64,000 bases of DNA from Gnetum montanum (taxonomy: Eukaryota > Streptophyta > Gnetopsida > Gnetales > Gnetaceae). Both the position numbers and the translations under genes were made by a program. Every line of letters begins with the position of its first letter. Position 1 is the stretch's first letter. The notes under the pieces are model-generated. The model searched no databases. It worked only from the letters and a program-made list of their open reading frames with translations, and was not told the DNA's origin. Shown here piece after piece: positions 1 through 11,756 of the stretch. The stretch lies in NCBI GenBank assembly GCA_015680685.1, contig MNCI01016519.1, positions 401,694 through 465,693 of the forward strand, read 5' to 3'.

Positions 1-79
1 AGCTTGGTCATGCCGGGGACCAACATGACTTAGCTCAATTTCTGCTACAAGTGTTAGCCAAAATTTTTGTGGTGTTTCA
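1..79 (-). repeat. 3' LTR of element A, first 79 bp only
   Basis: On the minus strand it starts TGAAACACCAC at position 79 and matches the start of the complete LTR at 16303-16381. The rest is left of the window. Bases 80-93 (minus: AAAGAGGGACCA region) are the polypurine tract, matching AAAGAGGGG in element B. Confidence 0.9.
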
Positions 80-353
80 TTGGTCCCTCTTTGTTGACGC
101 TTGGAGGAATCGACCCGAGAGGCGTCGACAAAGAAGCACAAAACACCATAAGTAACTTAGTGGCATTGTCCTTTGACACTTGGCCAGATGTCATCGCACC
201 GTGTACAGTAGTACATAGGATTGGGGAAATGAGCTTTGTGGCTGGATAGGGAAATGGAAATTTTGGGGGTTGGGAATTGATTAAGGGATTGTGCATGGTG
301 AAGGGGATGCTCTGGTGTGTGTACGAGTCATGTTGATCCTTGTCAATAGCCAT
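54..353 (-). CDS. Small conserved reading frame crossing the polypurine tract (element A copy)
   Basis: A 99-codon frame upstream of and running into the 3' LTR. It has no recognised domain. A similar frame lies at the same place in element B (42401-42814); shared pieces include KDQHD.YTHQ, FTMHN, SLS..LGSI and KEGPMKHHK. The last residues are encoded by the polypurine tract and first LTR bases, so the protein end is tied to sequences needed for reverse transcription. The start differs between copies because B has an extra base just after the A start codon. Similarity may simply reflect recent common ancestry of the two DNA copies; no function is proposed. Confidence 0.35.
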   Translation of the reverse strand: MAIDKDQHDSYTHQSIPFTMHNPLINSQPPKFPFPYPATKLISPILCTTVHGAMTSGQVSKDNATKLLMVFCASLSTPLGSIPPSVNKEGPMKHHKNFG

Positions 354-1156
354 TGTCTAGCATACTTGGGACCAATACATGAGGTGTACGTCCTTTGGCG
401 AAACAAGACCCTTGTTTAGTATTCAAGAGGACTTGTTGGCACAACCAAAGCCACGTGATGATGTGTTGCATTCTTTGGAGGAATAGGGCCTCTGTTTAGT
501 GTTAAAGGGAACCTGTTGGCAGAGAGCCAAAGCCACGCAATGAGATGTTACTTGAGCATTTGAGACATGAGTACTTGCTTCCAAGACAACTGCCTTCCCG
601 CCTGGGGCTTGTATGGGAAGTGCCAAGGGTCTTGTGTTTCTTTTTGGGTTTTTTTTTGTCAGAAAGAGTGTTCTTTCAACTTTACACTGGTGCTCATATG
701 CCGTGTTATGTGTTGTAACTGCTTGAGAGTGTCATGACGTGAAACTATATGCTCAAAGTTTTGGGGTGTACTGGGTGTATCTGGGAATTGTAACCGAGTA
801 GGAAGGGGAACGAGATTGTTGGGAAAATGGAGAATGTATTGGGAACCGAGTATGTACTTTTGAACAGATTGATTAACCTGGTTGCGTGCATCAGAAATAA
901 TGTGGCACCTTGTCACCATGATGAAGTGTATTCGTATACAGGCATCATTGGGTGTCATCCTGCAAACACAACTCCAAGAAGACAAGAAAACAACGAGTGA
1001 GTGAGTAAGCTTAAACTTGAACAGCAACTAATGAAACAAAAGCACCAGATGATGTTTTAGGCATTGAATATGAATGGCAGTAATGTTGTTAGGATCAACT
1101 GATGATGAGTGAGGCAGAAGGCTCTGATGAAGTTTGAATGCAGCTACAGATCGGGA
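354..1156 (-). other. 3' untranslated internal region of element A
   Basis: No gene seen. It corresponds by position and by patches of similarity (for example the AACAAG/CTCTTGG stretch near 420-500) to 41700-42400 of element B, between the third spacer array and the 3' small frame. Confidence 0.6.
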
Positions 1157-1470
1157 GGCTTACGAAACTGCCAGTTTATAGTTGTAGCAGACTATCGTGG
1201 GTTATTTTTATGTCATAACCCGTTGGACGTTGCCAGTTTAGCGGCATAACGGACAGTACATTGCTAGTTTATAGTCTTGACGAACTGTGGAGAGGCAAAC
1301 CAGTTTATAGTCTTAGCGGACTCCGACGAACGAAACTGTGGCAATTTAATGTCGTACCAGACGGGTGCTAGTTTATTGTCATTGCGGACATTCTATGGTA
1401 TCAATTTACCATCATGATTCCAAGATGATCTGTGGTATCAGTTTACCGTCATGATTCTAGGACGATCGCA
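1157..1470 (-). repeat. Spacer array 3 of element A (TAAACT-core units)
   Basis: Degenerate direct repeats of roughly 25-35 bp, on the minus strand built around GTCCGYTAAGACTATAAACTGG-like units; on the plus strand the visible core is CCAGTTTATAG. The equivalent array in element B is at 41320-41690. It lies between the end of integrase and the 3' untranslated region. Confidence 0.75.
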
Positions 1471-1489
1471 CACCTAAGATGTTTAGACG

Positions 1490-4400
1490 TGAAATGGTTT
1501 GAGGTACAGGTGGTTCGTTGGATGAGGGAGCTCATTACCATTCATGTCAGCTAGCTTAAATGCTCTGTTGTCATATGCTTTGGTGACCAAGTAGGGCCAG
1601 TCCCAGTTTGCTACGAACTTGTCGGCATGTTCACAAACCGCCTTCAGTACGAGGTCACCTTCTTTGATCAGGTGCTTGTGAATGTCATGTTGATGGCGAC
1701 GTCATTGTTGTTTCTGGTACCATTCAATCTGATCGAGCACATGTGTGCGTTCTTCTTCCACCGAGTCCAAGTCAACAATGCGCAAGTTGTTGTTTTGACC
1801 CTCGTCGAGGAGTCCGGAGAGTGTGATCCTTAAAGATGGTACCTGCAATTCCAAAGGTAAAATAGCTTCGGAACCTTAAACAAGGCTATATGGAGTTTTA
1901 CCTGTGGACGTCCGATGTGTAGTGCGATAAGTCCATCACATGTATACTAACTGTTCGTGCCATCTTTTCTTGCTCTGGGTAAGCATCTTCTTTAGCACCG
2001 AGATGACAATCTTATTTGTGGCTTCTGCTTGTCCGTTGCTCTAAGGGTAATATGGGGACGCAAATGAATGTTCAATGCCTAAGCTGTCGCAGAAGGTTTT
2101 TGTTTCGACACTGCTGAATTGTGGTCCGTTATCAGTAATGATGGTCATCGGGATGCCAAAGTGGGTCACGATGTTTTCCAGGATAAAGCTGCATACTTGT
2201 TTTGATGCAGTTTTTCTGAGCGGGATAGCTTCCACCCATTTCATGAAATATTCAGTTGCAGTTATGATGAAGCTATGCCCCAATGAATACGGGGAAGTTA
2301 TTAGTTCGATGATGTCCAACCCCCATTTCTAGAAAGGCCATGTGATTTGAGCTATATGTAATTCATTGGGTGGAACATGTATAAGATTACCATGCTTTTG
2401 ACACATATCACACATTTTGACCTTGGAGACACAGTCGTATTCCATGTGTGGCCAATAGTACCCTAAACGCCTTATTTTGGTTGCCATCGCTTTGGGTGCT
2501 ATGTGCCCTCCGCAGAGTCCTTCATGCACTTTGCTGCATGATGGTCTGGCCATCAGTGCTACTAATGCACATTAATAGGATACCTTTGTAGGATCTACGA
2601 CACAACGTGTCACCTACTAATGCATACTCTCGAGAACGTTTTCGTATTGTGTCCTTTTGGGCGTTTGTTAGATGTCGCGGTGTTTCGCCTTGTAGAAGAT
2701 ACTCTTTTATGTCATCATACCATTCTACTGTGTGTGTTGTACTAACTGATGTAATCGGTAATTCATCGGGAGTATCAGTTATGGGTTTAGCACAACTGAT
2801 TATAGAACTAGGCAACGTCTGGAACATGTTTGGCGCTAAGTTTAGGGCTAACGTAGCTAGTGCATCTGCAATGGTGTTATCATTTCTGGAAATATGTTGT
2901 ACATCTATGTTGTCAAATCACTTCAGCAAATGCTTAGTCAAATCACAGTATGGTTGTAAGTGTTGTGCTTTACATGCGTAAACATCTGTGACTTCATTTA
3001 GAACTAACTGTGAGTCACCTCTGACTACGAGTCGTGTGATGTCGGAAGCTAGTGCTGCTATGAGACCTCTAAGGAGGCCTTCATACTCTGCTACATTGTT
3101 GGTACAGTGAAAATTGAAATGATAAGCAAAGGGTCAGATCTCCCCAGAGGGATAGGTGATGACAGTGGCGGCACTTCCCCCTCGGGAGGTGGATGCTCCA
3201 TCCAAATTCAAAATGGCATCATAGTCATTAAGCACTATGTCTATTACACTCACATTTTTGTCCGGGAACTCTGGCTCTATTCTCGCTTGATCATGCATTA
3301 GTGATGTAGTCATTTGAGTTGCTATAGCTTGACCCTTAACTGATGACTGTGCTATGTAGTGTAGGTCAAACTCAGCTATCATGGCTTTCCAGCGAGCTAT
3401 CTTACTTGATTCGTAGAAGTTTCCTGTGACGGCTCTGAGCACATTATCCTTGCAGATTATATTGACTTGGTTGCGAAAGAGATAATGTCGGAATTTCTTC
3501 AAGGAAAAGATAAGGGCTAAACACGACCTCTCCACCTCGTTGTACTTCTTCTCATGGGCTACTAATGCATGACTTAAATAATACACAGGGACTTCAGTAC
3601 CATCTTCTCATTTCTGGTTGAGCATAGATGCGATGGATGAATCCGAAGTGGCCAGGTAGATATAGAATGGTTTCTTATTCTTAGGCAGATAAACTGTCGG
3701 TAGTTGAACAAGTGTCGTTTTAATGTTGTCAAATGCTTCATGGCATTGTGAAGTCCATTCAAAATGGACATTCTTGTGTAGCAAGTGGTTCATAGGTTTC
3801 AACTTGTCCGTCAATTTTTCTATGAAATGCCTAATGAACTATAATCTACCTTATACACCTCAAAGTTCAGTAAGGTTTCTTGGTGGTTTCAAGTTGATGA
3901 TAGCCTTAACCTTGTCCGGATCTACTTGTATTCCTATTTTTGATACTACAAAGCCTAGCATATTGCCCATTTTTACCCCAAAGACACATTTCTTTGGGTT
4001 GAGCCTAAGTTCATATTTTAGATAACGTTTTAAAACCAAATCTAAGTCTTGTATGTGTTGCTCTGGTGTTTTTGATTTAACTGCGATGTAATCCACATAA
4101 TTATTGAGCGAATGAAGTATGTAATCGCTAAAAATGAATGTAATTGCTCTCTGATATGTGGCACCGGCGTTCTTCAAGCCGAATGGCATCATTGTATAGC
4201 AAAAGGTTACCCATGGTGTCATGAAGGTCATCCTAAGCTGATGTTCCGGGTTGATCCATATCTGGTTATATTCCGAAAAGCCATCCATAAAAGACAACAG
4301 AGCATGCCTCGCAGTTGAGTCAACAAGTTGATCAATGCTTGGTAGTGGGAAGTCATCCTTTATGGTTGCGATGTTGAGATCCCGAAAGTCTATGCATAAG

Positions 4401-5113
4401 CGAATACTTTCATTCTTCTTGGGGACTATAACCATGTTAAACACCCAATCAGCGTAGTCAATAGCCCGAATGAAACCAGCTTGGTAAAGCTTAGTAATCT
4501 CATTGCGAACTGCCAGTGCTACCTCAGGTTTGACCTTGCGTGCTTTCTGTTTCACTGGTCTTAACTTGGGATTGAGTATAATGTTGTGTTGGACAATGCA
4601 AGGATCTAGTCCAGGCATGTCATTGTAAGACCAAGCAAATGCTTTCATGTTTTCTCGAAGCACGTGTTCCATGTCCTTGGCAAGTTGAGGCTGTAATAGT
4701 GAGCTCAATTTTAATATTTTAACTTCACCGTTAGTCATAGTTATGGGGGTTTCAGTTAAAGGGTCTTCAGTGATGCTCTCAGCTTCTATGTCCAGATATT
4801 TTGTCATACCTTCATAGTTGTCTAATGTTTATTGCATTGAGGCTACAAATGTGTTGTCTGTTGATGGACCTAAGTCGATAGAATTTATGTTGATTTCTTT
4901 TGTGATCTTTCCGTGTGGTCCATCGATGGTCAATGGTGTGAAAAGATGCTTGCAATCCATTGTGCTTGCTCCTGCCAATAAATAAGGAGCAAAGTGAGCT
5001 AGGGGGGTTTTTATGCTTTCCAAGCAATGTAACTCATATGTACGTTTGATAGTGATTAAGGTATGCAATGGTAATTTATCGTCGTTCCTAGACGCATGGC
5101 AGTTTAGGGCCAT
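1490..5113 (-). pseudogene. pol: RT-RNaseH-integrase polyprotein of element A (decayed)
   Basis: The minus strand encodes a Ty3/gypsy polymerase in broken frames. An N-terminal lead (4829-5113) is followed by reverse transcriptase at 3860-4807, with FAWSYNDMPGLD, RLCIDFRDLN and PFGLKNAGATYQR. The catalytic YxDD motif at 4088-4099 reads YVDY, so the second aspartate is lost. Next come the gypsy RNase H, with SHALVAHEKKYNEVERSCLA (about 3134-3580), and a second Tat-type RNase H with LDGASTSRGGSAA. The integrase zinc-binding region (GGHIAPKAMATKIRRLGYYW, 2329-2553) and core (TDNGPQFSS, 2041-2319) follow. Integrase keeps the Asp that copy B has lost. Frames are separated by stops, so no full enzyme could be made. 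Confidence 0.92.
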
Positions 5114-5225
5114 ACTGGGCCTTTCCTATCAGTTTATAGTCATAACGGACTAATCATGGCAGTTTAAGGCCTTACCAAGCCGTTTGTGACAGTTCGCTTA
5201 CGATGTCTGGTTGATTTAACGGTTT
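5100..5225 (-). repeat. Spacer array 2 of element A
   Basis: Short version of the 37410-37725 array of element B. Units such as GGCAGTTTAAGGCC and CAGTTTATAGTCATAACGG appear on the plus strand between the antisense gene and the start of the RT frame. Confidence 0.65.
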
Positions 5226-5459
5226 GTAATCATTACCTAATGTGAGACTGCTAGACGAAGAGTATGCTGTGCAAGAGAAGAATTTATATGGGTAATGGTT
5301 AGCCGAGTATATAATTATCTTTACCTTTGTTTGTATGTATTTTTATTTTAGCTAATCATTGTGTTTATTTTCTTTATTTTGTCCAAATAAAATACCCATA
5401 CGCCGATTTCCATGGAGCGGTGTATGCCACGTGGCGGTGCATAAAATGATGAACAAGTG

Positions 5460-6310
5460 TAAACATCAAAGTTAACTCTGAGACAGCATGAATGTGGGCG
5501 AAATTGCAACGTGAACTCAAATCATAGCGTGAACATATGCTCAGCAAAAAATCCAGTATAGCGTGGCACAGGGACGAAGCTCAAGTGGTATGGGCGAAGA
5601 CAGGCGCAAGAACAGCGCAAAGAAGGTAGCAGGGGTGGTGTAGGTTGGGGCGCAACGAGTCAGACTGAAGGGTTCAACGTGTATGTTCAAACGGAACCCG
5701 CAGCGTGTGGGGTCTTCACGCTGGGGTTTGCAGCGTGCAAGGAGAACGAAGCCCTTAGCTTGCAGGGGATTGGTGTTCCAACGTGAACGCAGCGTGAAGG
5801 GAGAACCAGAACCCTCAGCGTGTAGGATTGTACACGGTGTGAACGTAAGGTTTAGGGTTCAGCATGAACGCAGCGATGGGCAAGGGTAAGCAAGTAGAAG
5901 GCCAGGGGAGGAAGGAGCCTACCTTAACTTTCGCGGAGGAAAGCGAGGCTATGCTCTAGTGCTTACCTAAACCCATGATCTCCTCATGGTTGGGATCGTC
6001 ATGCCAGTAGCCCCTGATCCTCTATTAAACTTTGTATTTTCGCTTGCTATTTTCGTCATTTCACGCTTAATTTCCCCTCCTTTTTTATTTTGACACATAG
6101 CATGAGGCCTGGCCTGTTTCTGTAGTATAGATGTTAGCGTGCAGGCTAGCGTTCATGTTTGGGAATTTTTGATTGTATGTTCAGGGTATAGGATAGGGCT
6201 AAAATTATCAGCGTGTGGGGTTTGTGTACCCACATTCCAGTGTGCAGCGTGCAAGGTCTACACGCTGAGTTTTCCAACGTGCAGGGTCTGCACGTTGAGC
6301 GTGAAGCTTG
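5460..6310. repeat. AGCGTG/CACGCT motif array around exon 1 of the antisense gene
   Basis: Dense irregular copies of CAGCGTGAACG, CAGCGTGCAAGG and ACACGCTGAG flank and partly fill intron 1 of the antisense gene (5975-10096). Related arrays are in the LTR (15270-16150) and the gag leader (14420-14690). Element B has the same distribution with AGCGTATACGC-type units. Confidence 0.75.
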
Positions 6311-9300
6311 GGAACCTTTCTAAGTGTTGGCCCCCAGAGTAAAACCTTATTTTTGCATAGCTTATTAACCTTGGTTCTTGAATACTTGTAGGGATACCAA
6401 ACCTTTCCTCCTGGTGGTGGAGCTTGTGGGAGTTCTGACATGGTTTGGGCCGATTGATTCTGACGAGCCAGTTCCTGATATGACCATTGATCATAATGGG
6501 GTATGGTTTAGAGAAGGGGCCTACAAATTCCTGGCTTTCATCCTAGAAAAATTCAGCATGGTAATATGGTCGCATCTAAGTGAACAATTAGCACTGAGCG
6601 TGCTTGAGACTATTACCAAGATCCTCAAATGGCATTGTGGCTTTCATGGTGGACATCGACGAGGGACCTCTTACGATTGAGGATGGTCCCTCTAAAGGAC
6701 CCAGATCTACCCGCCTGTTATAGCATGTATGGGACCTATTATCACATGGCTCTCACAACATTACTAGCACCTTATTCCTGGGCGCTCGTGCGCACACCTT
6801 ATTCTAGAATCCTCCTGGAACGATGTACCGGGTAGAGAGGTAAGGTTGTTTAATTTATTGTTTCTATTCTGATGTTTAGTGATTGTTCAGGTTTTGACTA
6901 TCGTTCCTTTGTAGGCCCCAATTTGACAAAGGAGTATGCGTAGGTGATGATGGACTTGCATTGACTCATACCGCCTTAGAGACTTTCATGGTGGGTCCCA
7001 CTCTCCGTGGTGCCATGTTAGCCCAAACTAAGGGTGCAATTGTTCATTTTCACAAACGATACTCCAGGCCTCTGCAAATTTGTGAGGCTCAAGGGTGGCT
7101 ACATGGGGATTGGTCTCGTAATGGGCCAGCTTTCCCATGCGATGCTGATTTGACTTCTAATGATCTTAATCCATTATCTGACAGTAAGTAGTGGTATTTT
7201 TTGACGCTTAACGTTTGTTTGTTCTGCTACATCGTTGGTTATATTGACTCCATCGATGTTATCCTATGCATATAGTGGATGTCCCCCCTGGTGGAGTCAC
7301 CATCACAACCGAGCGGACTAAGGGCACTTTGGCCATGAAATTTAGGGAGATTAGCGATGCACAACGATGGCTGCGTGACCAGGCACCGCCACATATTATC
7401 ACTTGTCTATGCGACGCTGGCCTCATGGAGTTATTTATGGCCCCAAGTCCTGATGTCTCTGTGACTGAGATGATTACGATCGTTGATTCTTTCAACGAAG
7501 CGGTTACTTACTATAGTACTCACATCAAGGGAATCAAAGTAGCCTTCCATCTGTCAATGGAGTTCTTTTGAGACTTCTTCGATGTACCAGCAGCTAGGAC
7601 TAAAGTGATTTTGGATAGAGCGCAGAAGGAGATCCATGTGGTTCGTGAATTGGAGGACTGGTTGAGCATTCTTAAAGGTGCTAAGGGATTCCCTATGCAA
7701 GGAAAATCAAAAGTAACTGAAGTTAATGAGTTGTACCCCCTGTTTAGAGCACGAGTGTTTCCAAAGTCCCTATCCCAAGTGACGACTTTTGGGGTAGAAT
7801 CTGTGCGCATCATACGCATGATTATGGAGACTAGGGTACACTATAATTGGGCGTAATTTTTGCTTTTAGGTTTCCACGGGGAGATAGTGAGGTTGCGTTC
7901 GAACATTGAGGCACAGTCCCATTTCACCTTTGCATTCTTCACCGGTTACTTGCGCCGACTGGCTGAATTTCTCGTTGTTCACATGGATAACAAATACGTG
8001 TTAAGGGAACGTGGGAAACTGTCTCGCCCCTAGATTCGCCACTTATTTGAGGTGACAAAATCCCAAGATGCTCCTGAGGGAATTGACGAATCGATTTCTG
8101 TTACAACGGAGGGATCATCTGGCCATTCAATTCAAACGTGTGACAGCGTAGGGTTGGAACTAGGTGATGTGCCCTATACTGCTAGAAGAGCTGACCAAGT
8201 AATCACGGAAACAGTCGGGAAGGCAAAATCCAAGGTTCAACAACCTAAGCGCTCTAGAGAAGTGGCTCCAGCTGTAGATGAACCCAAGGTGAAACGCATA
8301 CGGTTTAAAATGCCAGTCCAGGGTAAGTAAGCCTGGTTCACTTATTTATCCTTGTTTTATTATCATTATTATTATTTTTATTCTATTTTATTTTTTCGAC
8401 CATTTATACGAAGCTATCTTACTCCTGAATGTCATTTATTCAATGCTGCGCTTATGAACGTCATCAGAGCTAACTCCTAAAGTAAGAAGGAAGATGTTGA
8501 CGCCGATTCTCGAGGAGGAAGAAGTCCCAACGAATTTGGATGAGGAGGACGAAGCGCGCAACAATGAGATGGAAGTCCCCGCCCCTCTGAGCAAAGAAGC
8601 GAAAGAGCGGGAGGGAGATACCACAAAAAAGGGTCACATTGATGATCTGGATGAAGTCGACGAGATGTTTGATGGTTTCTTCGAAGGAAAGTTAGACCTT
8701 GGTGATCCCCCGAATCAGGAAGAGGACAGAGATTCTGGTATGTTCTCCTTATTATGTTTATTCGGCTCTTGAATTGTTCTTTCTATTATTCAGACTTTTA
8801 ATTTTATGTTTTTGCTGCTACTAGGCAGAAATTTTGAAACTAGGACGATTCCTAATGTCCGTTTAGAAATACCTATGATGAAGACTCCAACAGGAACGAC
8901 CACCGAAGTTGACGCATCTCCTACAAATGAACCATTTACTTGGATCGAGATGCCAAGTAAGATGGATTTTGTCCTTGGTATCATTGATGAGGTAGTTGAT
9001 CGCATCCAGCAAGCTCATCTTGAAATAGGTACATATGTCTTAAGCGTTTTGAGTCCTTCGGTTTTCACATCTGTTTCCATCGTCCGATGTCTAATGCATC
9101 TTCTTCTTGCATGGATAGGGACTAAGCTGAAATGGGATCCATCTGAGGCCACTTGTATTGACAGTCTACCTGCACTACCACCAGAGATTGAGCAAGTGCC
9201 AAGACAGATCTATGATGAGGTGTCAGAATGTGTTGTGTAGAATGCGAAGTCTCTTTGGACCTGTAGGCGTTCCATCGAGAAACTATGGTTGCAAATTCAG

Positions 9301-10096
9301 GTGGGGGAAAAGGAGGTTGTCAGGCTAACAGCAAAACGATATGATTTTAAGTCGCGTTATGAGTTTGCGTCAGCAAGGTTGACGGGTGATCATTCTTGAC
9401 GAACCTCTGAGATTACTTATACTAGGTATTGGAATTCATTAAATCGCCAAGTAACTATGATTCAGGAGCTAGCAGAACGGAAGGCACAAATTGATTTGCT
9501 AAATCTCAAATGTCAGGATTGGAAAGCTTTTTTGTCTAAGGTGTGAAAATGGGGTCAAGATGAAAAGATGCATAAGTATCATTATAAAAAATCATTGAAG
9601 GAACAATCGATAGAGAAGCGTCAGCTGGAGATGTTTGTAGATGGTTTAGGCTTACGATCTTCATTTGACGCATTTGCTAAGAACACCGTGGTAGAGATGG
9701 AGTCTCCCAAGAGGGTTATCACTATTGCTTCTAGGGAAGTTTCTGTGGGCGAGTTTCCTCTTAAACGTCCCACTTGGTCCACGGTGGACAAAGGGAAGGC
9801 CTTAGCCGACGTTGATCTGGGTCTTGATGGAACCGACTGGGTAAGTGTCCCTAAAGAGGAAATCCTTCATCGGCTAGAGTTTGGTCTACGAGGGTCTACT
9901 TCGGTAAGTCGTTTAGATTTTTCAATTTTGCTTATTAGTTTTTAGCAGAAAATGTCATCTTTCTTTGTTAATTATTTTCTTTTACCTTTTACAGAGTCAC
10001 AAAGATGACGGTGGCCAAGAAGGTGGCCCTAGTGGAGTGCGGCAAGATGATGCGGAGGAGCCCGAAGGTCAAGCTCCTCCTGGATTTGATGCCTAG
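5975..10096 (+). pseudogene. Antisense eight-exon accessory gene carried by element A (pseudogenised)
   Basis: The gene lies opposite to element A, between its RT and protease parts. Exons inferred by matching copy B: 5975-6006, 6392-6839, 6915-7183, 7276-8322, 8468-8737, 8825-9028, 9119-9903, 9995-10096, all with GT-AG introns of 75-385 bp. Exon 1 begins MISSW and joins in phase to exon 2. Exons 1-3 resemble an FCP1/NIF-like HAD phosphatase (FLLVVELVGVL, then VIWSHLSEQ) without the catalytic Asp pair. Exon 4 resembles a plant transposon accessory domain and ends in basic KVKRIRFK. Exon 5 is acidic, exon 7 coiled-coil (WTCRRSIEKLWLQ), and exon 8 ends PPGFDA. Damage: a 2-nt loss in exon 2, and in-frame stops in exons 2, 4 and 7 (for example near 7569, 7855, 8032, 9238, 9398 and 9544). 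With exon 2 restored to the length seen in B, the total is 1053 codons. Function unknown. Confidence 0.8.
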
Positions 10097-10519
10097 TTTC
10101 GATTTGATGTTTTGGTTGTTAGAATGATTATGTATACGATCTATGCCTTATGTGGAGACATTGTGCTAAGTTGTAATTTGACTTTGATACATTTATACAA
10201 TTTTTCAATTGAATTTTCTGTTATTCATTTTTTTGTTTGAATTTTGAGTTTTTTTGAACATTGATAAGCGTATATTTGAAGTGAAAATCTTTTTGTTCTT
10301 TTGGCTATTTAAATGTGAACACGATGCAATAGTGTAAAATGTTTTTGTTCATTTTGTAGTTTAAGTGAAATGCACGAAGTAGGAATGCAAGTAGTAATGC
10401 AATTGTAATTGAAGCATAATCGTGTAAAAGGGGAATGTGAAGGAAAAATGTAACTGATAACGCAACAATGTAGGCGTAAATTCGAAAAGTGAACTTGAAT
10501 TGAGAGAAAACAAATATAA

Positions 10520-10790
10520 GAAAATGCTCTAGTTTAAGGCCATTTCGGGCCATGCGCACATGTGTGTCAGTTTAAAGTCATGACAGACTGTAGTCTTGAT
10601 GTTCTAGTTTAAGGCCATTTCGGGCCCCATGCACTAGTTTAAGGCCATTTCAGGCCATGTGTAAACAAGAGAAGTTTCAAGTGATATTGGTGAATTTCTT
10701 AGTAAACCGGCCATTTCTGGCTGTGGCTAGTTTTATGTCGTTGCGGACATGCGATAGTTTAACGTCATTTCGGATGATGAATGTAGTTTA
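10520..10790 (-). repeat. Spacer array 1 of element A
   Basis: Units with AGTTTAAGGCCATTTCGGGCC and AGTTTAACGTCATTTCGG on the plus strand (on the minus strand: CCGAAATGACGTTAAACT). The array sits between the 3' end of the antisense gene and the end of the gag-protease frame, as at 31720-32010 in element B. Bases 10097-10519 between gene end and array hold no recognisable gene and are AT-rich. Confidence 0.75.
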
Positions 10791-11756
10791 TTGGTTTAGT
10801 AATTTTTTGATATTTCTTAATTTAATGTTAGGAGTGAAGTTAATAGGTATGATTCTGTACTCAGCGTCCCCTTCGCTAATCACGTTGAACAGTAATTCAG
10901 CCCAAGGGACGTCTGATGGAACAGGCTCCATGTGGGCATCTTCTAGTGTTTCTACATGTACAGTAGTTTCTAGGTTTGTTGTAGTTTCTAGTTTAGGTGG
11001 TGTATGTACAGTTTCAGGTTCGGGTGTTTCTGTGCTAGGTGAAGTTTCTTTTGCGTCTGATGGATCATTGTCTACTAGTTGCATGCAACTTTGTTTTTAC
11101 TTTGGGTCATCCTGTTTAGGTTCTTCAAACTTAACCTCCGAGCCTTGATTTGTATCCGTATGTGACGAGATGGTAGGTGTAGCAGCCTCCCCATGTATAA
11201 CGATTTCACCGCCTTCATAAGGCAAGTGAATCTCTTGGTGTATGGGGGAAGAGACTGCTCTTAGTTGGGCCAGCTAGGGTCTTCCTAATATTAAGTTGAA
11301 CCCTGGAATTTCTTCAATGACAACAAAGTTAGCAGATGTGGGGAACTGATCCCCTGCTATAAAGTCCAAAGTTATGGTGCCTTTTACTACTACACGTAAC
11401 CCACTAAACGATTTTAAACATGTAGTGCAGGTTGGTCTAATTAGTTCTGTAAGCCCTAATTGTTCAATGACAGGATAGGGTACTACGTTTGTGGCAGCTC
11501 CGTCATCTACATGCACTCTATGTATTTTGAATTGATTTACTTGTATGGTTATGAACATAGGTGTAGTTGTCACTTCTCCTGTTTTCTCATCAATTTTGAT
11601 GTTGTTAGTATAGAAGCCTAGTGATTTAGAAATCGACCCTTGAGGCAAATACATTACCAAATGAATGGAAAGTTCATTCGGAGGTAAGTCTTCATTTACT
11701 TGGATTGATGTCAACATACGTACTAGGGCTTCGCGATGAGTTTGAGAAGTTAACAT
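10788..11756 (-). pseudogene. pro: Protease and C-terminal tail of element A gag-pro
   Basis: The minus frame 11274-11756 encodes a retropepsin-like aspartic protease: VHVDDGAATNVVPY is the active-site loop and GFNLILGRP the C-terminal signature. The active-site triad reads D-D-G-A, the same as copy B, rather than the more common D-S/T-G. The frame ends at a TAG where a tryptophan codon is expected after LGRP, and continues as an acidic, proline- and threonine-rich tail (10788-11084) that closes with the KIKKLLNQ stop. The tail has no known domain but is conserved with B (31427-31714), including VPSDVPWAELLFNVISEGD. Confidence 0.85.

Noticed and set aside
2075-2332. Plus-strand frame opposite the integrase core
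   Set aside because: Shadow of the minus-strand integrase; no own domain.
5683-5889. 68-codon plus frame before the antisense gene as its first exon
   Set aside because: Made of CAGCGTG repeat units, not conserved in element B; the conserved exon 1 is at 5975-6006.
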